Assembly (NCBI GenBank): GCA_025642065.1
Contig: JAODUP010000417.1
Span: forward strand, 421,001 to 485,000
Reading direction: 5' to 3'
DNA from: Paralvinella palmiformis
Lineage: Eukaryota > Annelida > Polychaeta > Terebellida > Alvinellidae
Length of the DNA: 64,000 nt
How positions within the stretch are numbered: position 1 is the stretch's first letter; each line of letters begins with the position of its first letter. The notes beneath the pieces were generated by a model that ran no database searches, was not told where the DNA came from, and saw nothing but the letters and a program-made list of their open reading frames with translations. Shown in pieces: positions 1 through 13,598 of the stretch. Both the position numbers and the translations under genes were made by a program.

Positions 1-65
1 CGCACACGTGCACGCACGCACGGATATAGAAGGAGTGAGAGATCAGAGATAACAAAAAGATATAA

Positions 66-69
<4 letters not shown>

Positions 70-96
<27 letters not shown>
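70..96. repeat. (TA)n microsatellite
   Basis: Pure TA run followed by GA-rich sequence to about 155. Confidence 0.95.
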
Positions 97-1334
97 ATAG
101 AGTGGCGAGAGCGATAGATACATACATGAGAAGGATAGAGAGAGAGAGAGAGAAGTAAGTAGGCAGTGACAAGGGTAAACGTTATTTTCAGTGTGATGCA
201 CATCAGTGAGAATCCGTTAATCCAACATGCTTTGTTACACGGTAATATGTCGGACAAACATGAATGTCGGAACGTCGAGTCTGTTGTATACCCATAGGCT
301 TCGTCACACATTTTAGATTGTAAAGAGATGCCGTTGTATATAACCAACAATAATACGCAACATCCAGTGCTACACAATGACACTAATAATGGTGTGCTTA
401 TTTATTTTAAACAAATATGACAGATAAAATGACCAGAGATGTGTGTTAATTACATAATTATAAAGAAATACTCGTATTTTAGTCTATCAAATTAACTCAT
501 GATCTTTTCATTTGAAATAACATATATTTGTGTTCGTAATTAGCCATGAATGATTATGATTGGCTATGAGATATCCACAGGTAATGGAAACATCATGTGA
601 CGGTGTGTATGGTCAAGGACGATTGTAATTTGTTACGATATAGCAATTATCGCGGATGGGCGGTTTAATTAACCATTACTGACAACTTGTCGGTATATCT
701 TGCATAATTGAACTAGCGGAAATATCTGACAACATTTTCGTGTTGTCGGATTATCGAGGTCATTTTACATAGTAATATCACAATCTGTTGGCGAAATCAA
801 GTGTTGGAGTCGGCACGTTGGGACGTGAATTTGCCGAAGTAAAGTGTCCTTTGTAATGGAGCTAAAACCTCCGGAGAAAATAATGTATCGGAAGCTGGAT
901 TTGCCGGATAAACGATGTCTTGATTAAAGTGATTTTCACTGTATAGATGTTAAAATAAATATTGTCAGATATAGGTTGGGGAGATTAGTGAGTCATTACT
1001 AGTCTGAACATGAATTTTACGGTGTTCTGTAAATCGCTGATGAACTTGCATTTAGTTGTAGAAAACCTTCGAAATTATCTGTGACAGTGCACTAATTACA
1101 CTGCTAAAATAGACACAAACTAATGTATGCACATAGTTTCATAAAGACAAACATACAAACAAACATTCTGCCTAACGTACTGACTGGATGACTAACATAA
1201 TCAACCTTACCCACACAAAATATTGCAGCTCCTCCATCTTCTAATATAGCGAATAGCTTTTATACAATCTTTAAGAGCCACTAAACCTTGGCAAGAGATT
1301 ATGTTTCTTATATATACGCCAGAGCCTTACAATA

Positions 1335-1335
<1 letters not shown>

Positions 1336-1377
<42 letters not shown>
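1336..1377. repeat. (TA)n microsatellite
   Basis: Pure TA run of about 42 bases in gene-free DNA. Confidence 0.95.
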
Positions 1378-1378
<1 letters not shown>

Positions 1379-2960
1379 CTCGCCTCTTTGCCTGAGATGA
1401 GACGATAATTAACAAGACTAGTAAATTTTCAGTTTGAGTCTTCCTGCGGGCTAGTACAATTATTAGATTAGAATAAAGTCATATCTGCAGCTACATGTTA
1501 TGGGCAAGATAGAGCAATTATGTTTCAGTTATCAATCTGTTGGACATACCCCCGCGCCAAATGTTTATAAACAGGCAACGGGTTGTGCACACAGAGGGAA
1601 AATGTGTGTCAGTGGGAACAGCGCACTCGGTCGTCATCACCATCACACGAAATTCCATCTATGTTATTCCCCAGCTCAGGTTTGTTTTCTCAACAAATTT
1701 ATCGTTCGGTTTCTGGCCCAGTCCTGTTTCTGGTGAAGCGATCACTTACATGCACGGCGGCACGCACAGCCGTTCATCTAGTAATCCAGGCAGCCATACA
1801 TTTCCTTTTGCGCCACAGTGAAATACCGTGACAGTTCCCCAGCAGGCACACTACGTAGTATACACGTGAATCATATGTAACTCATACACCTATAAATTAC
1901 GTGATATTTGGGTTTGTTGCATCTGCGTAACTGTTAATACCTGAAATATAAGTCCAAATTTACACGTGAAAACTGCGTCTGCATTTCTACGTATAAGCTA
2001 CGTACTGATTTATACGTAAAATTAATGTGGTAAAGTGTACATTCAATCCAAGTCATAACATTCTGCAATAATAGAAATATATCAAAACAAATCACATTTT
2101 ACTTGATAAAAATACCACGTTTTAAATCATATTATCAGCATTGTTAACATGAAACTTATGACAGCGTAATCATGTCTACATAACGTATTGCAGGTATAGC
2201 ACCTGTCTAAATTGAAACGGTGGATAATTTAACTAGAATCGATAAAGCTACACAAGATATAAACATACATATCAGTTGTATACAAATATACTCAGCAAAT
2301 CGACCAGTTAAAATTTAGTATTTCACAATATAAATCCGTTGGACCAGATATTGAAAAGATAAAGTTTACAAGTAACCAAAAAGTACAGTCATTGTAATAA
2401 TCTTATTATACAGCCAAAACAATTGAAAACAAGAGGTCTCCTGATATGAAAGCTCCGTTTCCCTGTAATCTAACTATTTTGCGACATTGGCTAGAGGTCA
2501 GTTAAATACAAGGATCACAAATTAATTTAATTGCACATTTTAGCTAATTGCTGATACCATTACCTAAGGTGTACACAAAATATTCTTTGAGAAACGGTGA
2601 GTATGAACTGGTACCATTTATTCACAACTACATTCCAGCTTCAAGTAGCTGTTGGTACTTTTACCTAGGGTTGATAATAAACATTGCAATGAGATAAAGT
2701 GAGCTTATATTTAATATTGTTCTAAATCAGGATTACATTGAATCCTATTAGATCTATTATGTGAGCATAAAATCAGATATAACATTTTAATTTTGACAGA
2801 GGAATACATAATCATAAATGTGGCATTCAAACAGATTTAAGAAAGTAAACAACAGTAAGCTTCACTATGTAGTGCACTCGATTAGCCGAGTTTGGGCTGT
2901 GGACTCATAATATGTTGTCCTTGGCTCAGGGATATTTATTTTAGGATTTTGTACGGATAC

Positions 2961-2992
2961 CCCCCCCACACACACACACATACACAAACACA

Positions 2993-3032
<40 letters not shown>
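2961..3032. repeat. Compound C-run, (CA)n, (TA)n
   Basis: CCCCCCCC then imperfect CA then TA. Confidence 0.95.
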
Positions 3033-3036
<4 letters not shown>

Positions 3037-4599
3037 CACTTAATTATCATCAACATATTGCTTAATATACCTACATACCTACCTATACTTGTGTAAAAGA
3101 CGAGTTATTAATTATTGGTAAAAGTTATTTTTAATTAGTCGTATTATACACATGTCAGCTGACAAAATGCGCCGAGTCTGGTGAGCGATAATAGGTAAAT
3201 TTTGTTTTATTTCAGTTGGATCTATTCGTGTTTCTACTAAACAGTTCAATTTAATTCGCAATTATCAGGGACAGTTGCATTTTAATTAGTTTCATACGAT
3301 ATTTTAAAAACATAATGCTATGAGTATCAACAGTAAGTAATAATTTTAGTTTGATTAGCTGTATTCGTAATTAATTTCGCTGATGCCTTTGGTTGTGAAA
3401 TCTGTTCTAGATACAATTATCTCTATCACTAGTTTGACGGTTTTGATCATTTCTACATGGCAGCTCAAAAGAAAACGTATTGTTTTCTAAAACAATACTT
3501 TTAAACGTGTTAACTTCTGCCTCGTCTTATATTCAGGTTAGACCGTTTCCCGCGATATTGACTGATAATTTGAGCCCCGCTTATATATGAGATAAACTTA
3601 TACATAAGTATATACTCGTAAAGACATCAACAAAGCTGGAGAACATGTCGTCACTTCCTGGCTTCGATGCATCATGGGAAACATTTTGTGTTTGCCCTTC
3701 CATGATGATCATCTTAACGCGATATTGCTAAGTGCACACGTGGCATGTACATATAATATATGTGTTTAATAATACTAGTGATAAGCTCATTGACTCGTCC
3801 TTGTAGACACGTAATAAACACGTAAAACAAGTTGCAATACGTTACGAAATTACATCACGTGTTATCTACGTAAACTCTATGTGTAGGTACCGGCTAGGAG
3901 TCTATTTTGTCCGATCTGAATTTGAAAGTCGAAGCTTTAAACTTCATTTTGAACTCCAATCTGAACAAATCGCTTGTTTTGGGGACATTTATAAATAAAC
4001 AATCTAAACAGAATTTGACCTAAGCTTAGGTTCCTCTAGACTTCAGCAGTTGAAACGAGATGCTATTTTGGGATCAGCTACGAATGCCTTATAATTTATA
4101 TTCTTCAAATAGACGTTTGCGTATAATCATAAGGCTAAACAACACCATTAAGTTCCCAAACTATGAAAACAACTTTATGCATGTAAAACTGTATTTGGTG
4201 TTTTCAGGACTTATGAATTACTATCAGGACTAGTATGTTTTCCAAGTAATTAGTCCTGTGGACTAGTGTCGAATTATCTTTACTTTCTAACCCTGCTAAC
4301 ATGTTTGTATATTAATACCAGACGGTTCATATTTAATCCAAACATTGGTCAACTCAGCCAAAAGGTAATCACCATTTCAGTTGCATGGGCTAGATTTATT
4401 TGTAATCCGTTTTGTGTGGAATTGGTCACCTCGAGCCAGGGGAGTAGAGAAATACAAAACATAACGCCCACAATCAATGATCAACCGGAGATTCGATGGC
4501 GATAAAAAGGATATTCATAACACTTGACCCATCAGAAATTGCTACAAACAAAGGACTTTACAAAGCGCATTCTGACGCTGATTAATACAAAACTAATGA

Positions 4600-4603
4600 G
4601 AGT

Positions 4604-4645
<42 letters not shown>
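4600..4645. repeat. (GA)n microsatellite
   Basis: GA run with one ATAG interruption. Confidence 0.95.
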
Positions 4646-4649
<4 letters not shown>

Positions 4650-5063
4650 TATGAATAAATTATTAGTTGCTTTAGCACTTTACCAAACTGAATTAATCTC
4701 TTGAGAATCTATTCTCTTATCTTAATAAGTGTCTTAATTAATTTTCTGAATTGTTTTTTTCCCATTGATTCACACGGTCTGCCATAACTGAAGCACATCA
4801 ATTATTTATAATTCATCTGTTGAGTAGTCGTATCATTAAGATCTGTCTGCATGAAGAATATGCATTAATATGAATATCTCTCCTGAATGGTAATTCATCA
4901 AGGGATCCATTACTGTTACGGAGGGGACGCACATGGTATGTGATGTAGTGAATTGTAAATATATTGAGTGGAACATTCGGCACAATAAATCCTAGCAAGA
5001 CATGCGATTTATTATAATACTCACTAATTAACGCCACTATGGTAGGGAATGTTTGTTTTAATT

Positions 5064-5141
5064 CACACACACACGCACACACAAACAACAAACAAATAAC
5101 AAACAAACACACGCATACACACACACACACACACACCCACC

Positions 5142-5191
<50 letters not shown>

Positions 5192-5272
5192 CGCAGGCAC
5201 GCACACATGTACGCCCACATATAAACACGCACGCATGCATGCACACATGCACACACACACACACACATACAC
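5064..5272. repeat. Compound CA / TA / CA-rich block
   Basis: Imperfect CA and CAAA, then (CA)n, (TA)n at about 5153-5187, then imperfect CA with CG steps. Frames on both strands here are translated repeats. Confidence 0.95.
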
Positions 5273-6975
5273 ATATTATGCATTTTATACACAAGTTAAA
5301 TGAAATAGATGAGGCAACGCGCACTGAAAATGAAGCATGGCAGAAGATGAGTGTGGAATGGTTTCATTTAATATTCCATATTGAAGTTACACTGAACACT
5401 AAACGTCTGTATTAAATCTATGTATCTTATTTTAAAGCAGGTGACATAAAATAACAAATGAAATTGGCATCTAAGAATACAGATCACATTTGTTGGGGAT
5501 CTCCGATTGTCTCGTTATAGTGTAATGTTCATGTTAAAGATAGTAATGTTAGAATATTTCCCTTTTAGGGTGAAATTTACGTTTATATTTTAGAATCAAT
5601 TAAGACTGATTACTTTTCTTTGGCAAGCTACCAAGTTATATTTATATTTATATATATACATAGACATATTATCGCTATCTTAAAGTCGTAAATTTTAGTT
5701 TATTTTTTGCTTCTGCATATATAAATGAACGAAAGGTCTACCGCATATTGACATTTCAGATATCATTACACTTCCTAAGACAGATAATATTTGACAATTT
5801 TCGAACTCAGACATTTTATTTTGTGATGTCGATTAGTGTCTTGAAAAGGTTATAGGAAAGTCGCATGAATATAGGATAATGGCAAGTTTAAAAAACAGAT
5901 AAAGCCTATCAGCATCATTTAAACGATTTATATCATCATTCATCATTCTCGCAACTACATTAATTCCTGGTATCTTCCTGTTTCTTTATTGTGTATTGAA
6001 ATCGGACTCTTCTACATTGCTACATAACAATAACACTTAAAAATGTCGTTCAACGATGACAGCCAGACAATCAACCTGTAGTTATAAAATAATGATGACA
6101 TATGATGTCATAAAACCCAATTCTGGCTTGTGCTGAAATGAGTACTGAATATTCAGTGTATGAATTAATCATTTCATGTTATACATGCCACTTCGGGTAA
6201 TATATTGCAAATTGAAACTGGAAACAGGCTTTATGTTAATGGAACACCTTATGAACCACAAAAGGAAATCAATTCCATTAGTTTAACTAACTGCGATTCA
6301 TATCAATGAAACATATTAAACTTTAGAGATAGATCAATTTAAAGATGAATCCGTAGAAGTAAAGATTGATTATTTTCTTCTGAAATAGACTCCCATTGTT
6401 GTCATTCGTTTATGATAGTGTCCCAATAAGACATAATGATTAAGATGATCAAAGCTGGAATAAAAACGGCCTGATTTATCCAAAATATTTAAGGCAAACA
6501 AATACAATCCTTTGTTGATGAAATATGTTTAATCTATTGTTTTTCATAATGCTATTATAGTTCGCAGTTTTAAATGTGTTTGTTGATCAGATTCTTTCTT
6601 TATGTTATTAATATGTAATATTTTGATTGACACAAAGAGATAAACTTTCTGTTACTAGAGAATCTGTTTTTATAGATTATGTAGGTTAATTATATTTTGG
6701 GAACGTACAATAATCTGACATCATCTTCTTTAACCCTAGTCATATCCACATCATAGACATAGCTGGGGAGCTAATTTGAGAATCTTGAGGATATATTCAC
6801 ATTTGGGACACATGCTACTTCTACGGAAGCATATCATACAAACATACTTCTCAGCCTCATTCGCACCTGGAAACCATATATTTGCAGCGCACTACTCTAA
6901 GATTCCACCATCATAATACCGTGCCATAATAGGAGGTGATATGTATTTACAGCAGCTACTATAGATGTATGTTGT

Positions 6976-7655
6976 TAGTTCCGGTAGTCTAGCGGTTAAG
7001 CACTTGACACTTTGTGCCAAGGATGGCAGGTTGGATCGCAACAAGAGGTCGGGGATTTTCAAGGGATTAACTTCTCGACTCACAACATCGTGGATGGGTT
7101 AACACGCTATATGGCGCAGCCAACTTCACTGACTTGATTATAGGACAGGGGGACACTAAAGACCTCCCAGTTATGCACCGGACACTTGGTACCAAGGGTC
7201 ACAGTTTCAAACCCAGTAAGAGGTCGATACTTTTCCAGAGATACATTTCTCGGCTCACTACATCGTGGATGGCTGACCACGTTAAATGACGCTGCCGTCT
7301 CTGCTTAATTACTAAAAATAAAGGAGGACGTGAAAGACCCACGAGGATGTAAAACACTCTGGCAGTGAACATCCTCGGGGTATTTCGGCTCCATATTTCT
7401 GTACTGCTCCCCTGTGAGTGGTGGGGGAGGCGTTTCACAAGCATTCCCAACACAGAGACTGTGCTAATTAAGCGACAGCATGGGGAAGCAAGCAAAGACC
7501 CCCTTAGGACGTAATGCACTCTGGCAGTGACCACCCTCGCGGTAATTCGGCTCCATCTTTCGGCACTGCTCCCCTGTCAGTGGTGGTGGAGTAGGCATGC
7601 TCAGCCACTCACAAGAATTACACCATTGAGGCTTTGCTGAACAAGCGAAAGGCTG
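6976..7655 (+). repeat. Decayed composite repeat with a tRNA-like head
   Basis: It begins with a tRNA-like A box (TAGTCTAGCGGTTAAGC) and a degenerate B box (GGTTGGATCGCAAC). Two diverged copies of one module follow, marked by ACATCGTGGATGG at about 7085 and 7260. Two copies of a second module follow, marked by CACTCTGGCAGTGA at about 7353 and 7509 and by CTGCTCCCCTGT at about 7402 and 7568. Minus-strand frames across it are repeat-derived. Confidence 0.55.
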
Positions 7656-7974
7656 TGGATACTCCCCAAAATATACGATGAAAAGTGGCTAATTCCATAA
7701 TTGAGAATTCCAGATATCGAATAATTACTCGCTTACATAGATTACCTGGTCATATTGGATTATATTTACAGCCAGCAGCAAACATGTTTAGCAACACAAC
7801 TGTATTATTGTAGTGGGAACAAACTATTGTCAATATACTGGGTAGAAGAATGCCGTGCCTCGGACATTACTGATTAACACATCACACATAGTAAGTAGCA
7901 GGTTTCGAACATATTTAAAAGCTTTTGTTTTTTATTCAGTTCTGATTAAACATTATTTTTTAATTATTCTGTAG

Positions 7975-8196
7975 GTGACATATGCGCATGAGAGAGATCG
8001 CATTGTCGCATGTCAGCCATTAATTAAGGAAATTATTCATCTCAGTGGAAGCAATTACTTTCCAAGAGACGATGATGCTGCTTCTCACAAACACTGGTTA
8101 CCAGTCAGATACTGGATGTCTAATCCCGTTGATAATAAACGAGGCGCAGAAAATAAATTGTCTCATTTGAAAACTAATAGTGAGGGGACGTTATAG
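7975..8196 (+). CDS. Possible 3'-terminal exon of an unknown gene
   Basis: A 73-residue frame opens exactly after a strong acceptor-like site (a T-rich tract ending TTATTCTGTAG at 7974) and runs to TAG at 8196. The first codon is GTG in phase 0, so this is not an initiation codon but an exon start. It is GC-richer than its AT-rich flanks, and AATAAA follows at 8362-8367. The protein (VTYAHERDRIVACQPLIKEI at the start, later FPRDDDAASHKHWLPVRYW) has balanced composition and no low-complexity runs, but I recognise no family. No upstream partner exon was found. It could equally be a chance frame. Confidence 0.3.
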   Translation: MTYAHERDRIVACQPLIKEIIHLSGSNYFPRDDDAASHKHWLPVRYWMSNPVDNKRGAENKLSHLKTNSEGTL

Positions 8197-8369
8197 TCGC
8201 CGACTTTTTAAAATGATATTGCACTGTGACTATTTATAGAAGATGTTATTAATATTATTTTACCTTGATTCGCGTGAAACATATCGTATTAAATATAATC
8301 CATTTAATATCACTTCATTAAAGATACACGGATAAAAATAATTGTAATATGATATTCAGATAATAAACT

Positions 8370-9600
8370 ATTTGTATTTATCTTATTTATTTAGTTTAGT
8401 TTCAATTCCCAATATTGGCAAAATACCTACTAACAAATATGAATATTGTACAATACATTAAAATACACATGAATAATAATATGTTTAATTATATATGTTG
8501 ATCATTTGCAGGTTTATGTGAATTAAATTAAGAAAATGTACCATAAGTAATTACACGTTATTTGACGTTTTTATTTAATTATGAAATTACAAGCCATTCC
8601 GTTCAAAGAAACCGGATTAATTAGATTAAATATTCGCTTTGAATAATTGTATCCAGGTAATTTACCTAATGACGCCATTATTTAAAATATTGAAATTAAA
8701 AGTCCCAATGTTAAGGTGTTTTTGCATCGTCAACTAAACTAATTAATTAATTAAAGTAAAATTAAAACAAATGAAAGTAGTTAGGATTCGTCTTTGTTTG
8801 ATGAAAGGAATCCCACTGGCCTCCAGATCGGAATTGAATGTTTTGCACTAATTATTCATAAAATGTATACCCCCAAAAAGTAGGAAAGTCTTCTTTCCAG
8901 TTAAACTGTTATTACTGAATCATGCAGTATGGCAACTTTCCAGATGTATTCCTGAATTACATTTTCACCAATATCTGGGGGGTCTTTGCAGGCGTGTTTG
9001 CCTCTTTTTGCGTATATACTTACTACAAATCAGTGATAGTGTAAAAACACGCTAGTCACCATGAGCCCAGATTACTAGCTTGATGAAGAGTGTGCTTTAA
9101 GGCGATCATACGTGGGGGCATAACAGTGCTTGTTAGTCAGCTATATTTTGATATACGAAGTGCCTTTCTCAAACTTTCTTTCAGCAAATGACCCTAAAGT
9201 TTCTTGCAAGATCGATATATAGTGGTGTTATTTCAGATTTTCACAAATTAAAGGTGTTTAACTCATACTAAAGAATTAAAGACTTTCATATTGTTCAGTC
9301 AAAAACATATAACTTGCAACACTGATGAAATATACACTTACTTTGAATAACGTTGTTCCTTTGCTGTTAATGAAAATTTAACATTGCAAGGCTAAATGCA
9401 AATATAAATCATAACAATTGTTAATTACCTCAGTAAACTACGTCATATCGAAGAACATCACGGTCAGAAATCCTCTTATGTAGTAATTTAGTTCAAACTA
9501 ACGTGCTAGAAAAAGTTTTTTTTAAAATTCATATTGTCTTAACTTAATTTTAATTGTTAGATAAGTTAATCGCGGTATTTACAAATATTCTGATAGAAAG
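8370..9600. other. AT-rich, nothing recognised
   Basis: Low-GC sequence without recognisable coding or repeat structure. Confidence 0.5.
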
Positions 9601-9610
9601 AGATGTTTCA

Positions 9611-9830
9611 TTCAGATATCCTGATATCAGTAGATGCTTTAGTCATATATCCTGGTATCATTAGATCCCTGATTCCGATATCCTGATGTCAATCGATGCC
9701 TGATTCAGATATCGTGATATCAATAGATACTTGGTTCAGTTATCCTGATATCAATAGATGTTTGATTCGGATATCCTGTAGATGCTTTATTCGAATAATG
9801 TGATATCACTGGAAGCCTGATTAAGATATT
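9611..9830. repeat. 31-bp minisatellite, about 7 units
   Basis: Tandem units of exactly 31 bases start at 9611, 9642, 9673, 9704 and 9735, then a shortened unit and further diverged units. The consensus begins TTCAGATATCCTGATATCAA and ends TAGATGCCTGA, with one or two GATATC palindromes per unit. Confidence 0.9.
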
Positions 9831-11920
9831 CAGTAAGTAAAAATAAATGCCTATCAGCAAGCAATAAAATAAACTGCCATTGACATGCTGCTCTTCTCTT
9901 TGTGAAACATCGATCTTTTCACACGTTTGTAATATATTATTACAATATAAATTTCCAACTTGAAAGCATTTCCTATGAACTGCCCAATAAACGCACTGTG
10001 CAGTTATCCTGGAGCTAAATGGAATATTTATTAAGAATTGTGAGGTGAAAATTCCACTTTACTCTATTTTATCTGAATTGTCATTGTCTACTTATACAAC
10101 CTTTACTATATGTATTATCATATTTACTGAATGTCTCTAACAATAATCCAGAAAGACAGAAGTATATTTATGACATTACACTCGTAGTTTATAAAGGTTT
10201 AGGCGTTCTGTTAAGATATATTGCTGGCCTCGCCTGGTTTAGGAAATATCCGCTAGGAAATTGCGATAATTAGAACGACGGAACACGTTCATTTACAGCG
10301 AACATTGGATGGCTGCAGTATTCTGTGACACAGCTAGCTATTGCCTCAAGAGAAACTCATACATCATTTAAGAATTGAATTAATGTGCTTCACCAGTCCT
10401 TATTCTATATGCCTGTTCTTGTAGAGTACAAAGGCATTACAGTTCTTTTAGACAGACAGATATGATTTTCCTCTGGTATTTACGATCATGAGGCACTTCA
10501 CTCGGTGGATTCATAACGTCACTACTCCCCATATAAGCCGAACAACGTTCAGTATATTTCATATTTATAGTGGCATTTGCCTAAGATATAAATCTTACTG
10601 TTAATACTTTGGAGACGTAGAACAAAGCCACCGAAGGTCATATATACACATATAAACAAATAGCACAGGGAGAGTTGAAGTCCTGGGATGGAAGATTATT
10701 TGTTGACCTAAGATCGTTTACATTCAGCGAACACGATAAAGTCTGAGTCGGATCGAATGTCAGCCATTACGCAATATAAGATATCCGGCTTTTGTGTATC
10801 TTTCACTTTTGTGTCTAGAACTATCACGGAAGTACTTAGAATAAAATCAGTATAATCACGATTGATTTTGAATAATATTGATCATACCGTGAATGTCTCT
10901 TCCTGCTAAGGAATGAAACAATATGGAAAATTAAATTAAAATAAATATATATTCTCATAAGGCCAGTTGATCTTAATAATATTGTCAAAAAAATGGATAC
11001 TTTTTGTTGTGGCTTTAACGTAAAGCAAATGACCTCACCATCAGTTCACACACCGTCAAATGTGATAAACCTTGAAATTATTATTAGAAAATAATTAATG
11101 GTAATTTTAAATGTAATAATCAAGAAATTGAAAGCGTGCCTTGATTTCATGGATTTTATGGTGTCATAACCTGTATGCATACAAAGGAACATGGGCAAGG
11201 AAAGTTCATACTGATTTAAGCTAATATATTATAACTGCAGCATAGGCACGTAATCCATAAAAATAAAACCTTTAGTATATTAAGATAGGATGACATGTGA
11301 ATAAGCAGCTTTTATATTACAAACGAATCAACGGATTCTAAGATTAGATCTATCCTTTTCTTGATTGTCAGTATACATACTCATCTTTTATTATCTGTAT
11401 TAGAGCTCTTCATGTTATTTGTTTCGGCTCTTTTGTTGACTTACTGTCCATTTGCAATGTGGAAAAAATTGACCATATCAATGCAAGCTAAAACAGCTAT
11501 TAACTCGTAAGTATTAGTTTTAGAACGTGAATATATAATTGGAAACGTAATACAATATGACCATGCGATGATATGAAACGTTATGCACGAAAGTAAATAG
11601 CCACACATCGTTCTTATAAAATGGAACATTAACATAAAGCTTTCATGTAATATACTTTAATAAACCAAAGATAATTTATGTAACTCACAACACCCAAAAC
11701 AATGTCAAAATGTTACTAAAAATAAATGTATTGTCACCTGCAGGTTTATGTGTGTACCATTTAAATGAATTCGTGCATTTTCCCATTATACAAACAAAGA
11801 AGGAAAACACAATTCCAATAACATAACCTGTTAATGCTTCTCTAGTTGTCGCTATCTAAGTTCCATTGCCATTAAAATAAATGAATGTAATTTTCTTAAA
11901 CACCTGTAAGCTGGTCTACG

Positions 11921-11990
11921 CCAACAATCAGCTACAACTATTTGCCTTAACTTTTAACAGGTTAAAGCAAATAGTTGCAGCTGATTGTGG
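11921..11990. repeat. Strong 30-bp-stem hairpin
   Basis: The left arm (11921-11951) and right arm (11961-11990) are complementary apart from about three changes, with a 9-base loop (TTTTAACAG). Arm cores are AATCAGCTACAACTATTTGC and CAAATAGTTGCAGCTGATTG. Weaker pairing continues outward for about 15 bases on each side. Confidence 0.85.
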
Positions 11991-12491
11991 ACGCTGATAA
12001 GACGTAAGCATATCAATGTGTTAAAGCCTTAACTAGAGTATATTACTCGTCTGTAGCATAAGTAAACACATGAAAAAAAAGTTAAATTGGAATGTTTCGA
12101 ATGCATACATAATTATTTGGATAGCAATCACGCGTGCACACACATACACCGCCCACCCCCCTCCCGAGACGAAGACGCAAACCACCACTTCTGAACTAGC
12201 TGAATGAGGAATATGCTGTACAAATAACGTAACATATATCTACAAAGAATAAGATTCCTACTCAATTCCTCCCGATAATTAAACGCTACACCCTTTTATT
12301 GAAGTATTTCTCTAATAGTACCATGTTCTGTTTTATATCACGCGTCGGATCTAGTTATTTGCGTTCCCATTGCGTTATATCTTACTGTTGCTAATATTAT
12401 TAGTAAATGCTTGTTCTAATCGTACACTGCGTGATATTAACAACAATGTGTTCTTTGATAAAATTTATTCTACTTTGCTGATTCTATACAT

Positions 12492-12681
12492 GGCGCATCT
12501 ATGGTCTAGTGATAGCGTGCAGGACCACATATCACTACCATCCGTGTTTAAATCTCGGCGTGGGCATATCTAAAGGTTGTTTCATCTTTCACTTCGCCTG
12601 ATTATGTCTGGAGGTCTCTCGGCCCATTTAGCCTACCTTGTGCATAAAAGTAGCCGTAAAACATCAATCATCGTCATCATC
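12492..12681 (+). mobile_element. tRNA-derived SINE, type 1
   Basis: It has an A-box-like TGGTCTAGTGATAGCG, a decayed B box (GTTTAAATCTCGG), the shared body GCCCATTTAGCCTACC and a (ATC)n tail. A 12-bp target-site duplication, TTGCTGATTCTA, is seen at 12475-12486 and 12682-12693. Same family as the copies near 15.5, 22.7, 23.5, 31.9 and 61.9 kb. Confidence 0.85.
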
Positions 12682-13598
12682 TTGCTGATTCTAGAAGTAA
12701 ATATATTACTTACTCATTATTAGAACAGTGGTTATGATAGAACAGACAATCTAGGTATGGTGAGAAGGGATAGTAGCGAATATTAGTTGCCTTTTGACCA
12801 GTTTGAATGATATCACTATGTTGATAATGACCTCAATTAATAGTTGATAGTTTCAGGCAGTATTCCAGTACACTTGTACCCTCTACAGTTATCATACAAT
12901 CTGATACACCGTTTAAGAAGAAATCAAAATGCGTCTTAGACATGCGATACAGCCATACCTTCAGATAATATGGGGTAACTAATCACCTACAATTGCCAGT
13001 AATGAGAATAATCTTCTTTTCGCCATTTTCCGTCGATAAACGTATCGCTAATAGTCTTTTCTATTCGCTACCAGCCAATATTTTCCCCTTGATTAATTTC
13101 CGAAAAGCAGCCAGCTTAATCAGACGGCACAACGTAAATTAATTAGTTCCTTAAGAATTGGTCATGACCTGTCAGATATCATTAATGCTTCTTCAGGATT
13201 TAGTCACCTAACTAAAATAATCGTTCTCGTAAAAAATGTATAAAATCCAAGCTTTTGAGATAAACCCTTTTGTTTTCTTATGGCATTCGTACGACATTAT
13301 TTTGTTAGCATGTAGTGTTCTTTCCTTAGAATCTCGTTATAGGACAGCCTGAAATACACTGATGAAATATGTGATAACTCCTTTATTAAGAGTTCAATAT
13401 ATGATGAATGCTCAACTTTAAATCAGGGAATCGTTTTTAATATATTAAAATTATATAGTTATTAGTTCATTTCATTGCTATTTTTTAAATATTTGTTTTA
13501 TATATTTGAGATAACGTACATCAGCATTTTAGTGTATTTCCATGAGCATTAGCGCGTGTGTCTTTCATTACATAAATATCTGTGCCTCTGTGCATGTG

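Larger units (their letters stand above)
1..6975. other. Gene-free AT-rich region
   Basis: Apart from microsatellites I see no exon, RNA gene or recognisable mobile element. Overlapping short frames at 1500-1830 occur in all three plus frames and have no splice support. Confidence 0.5.
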
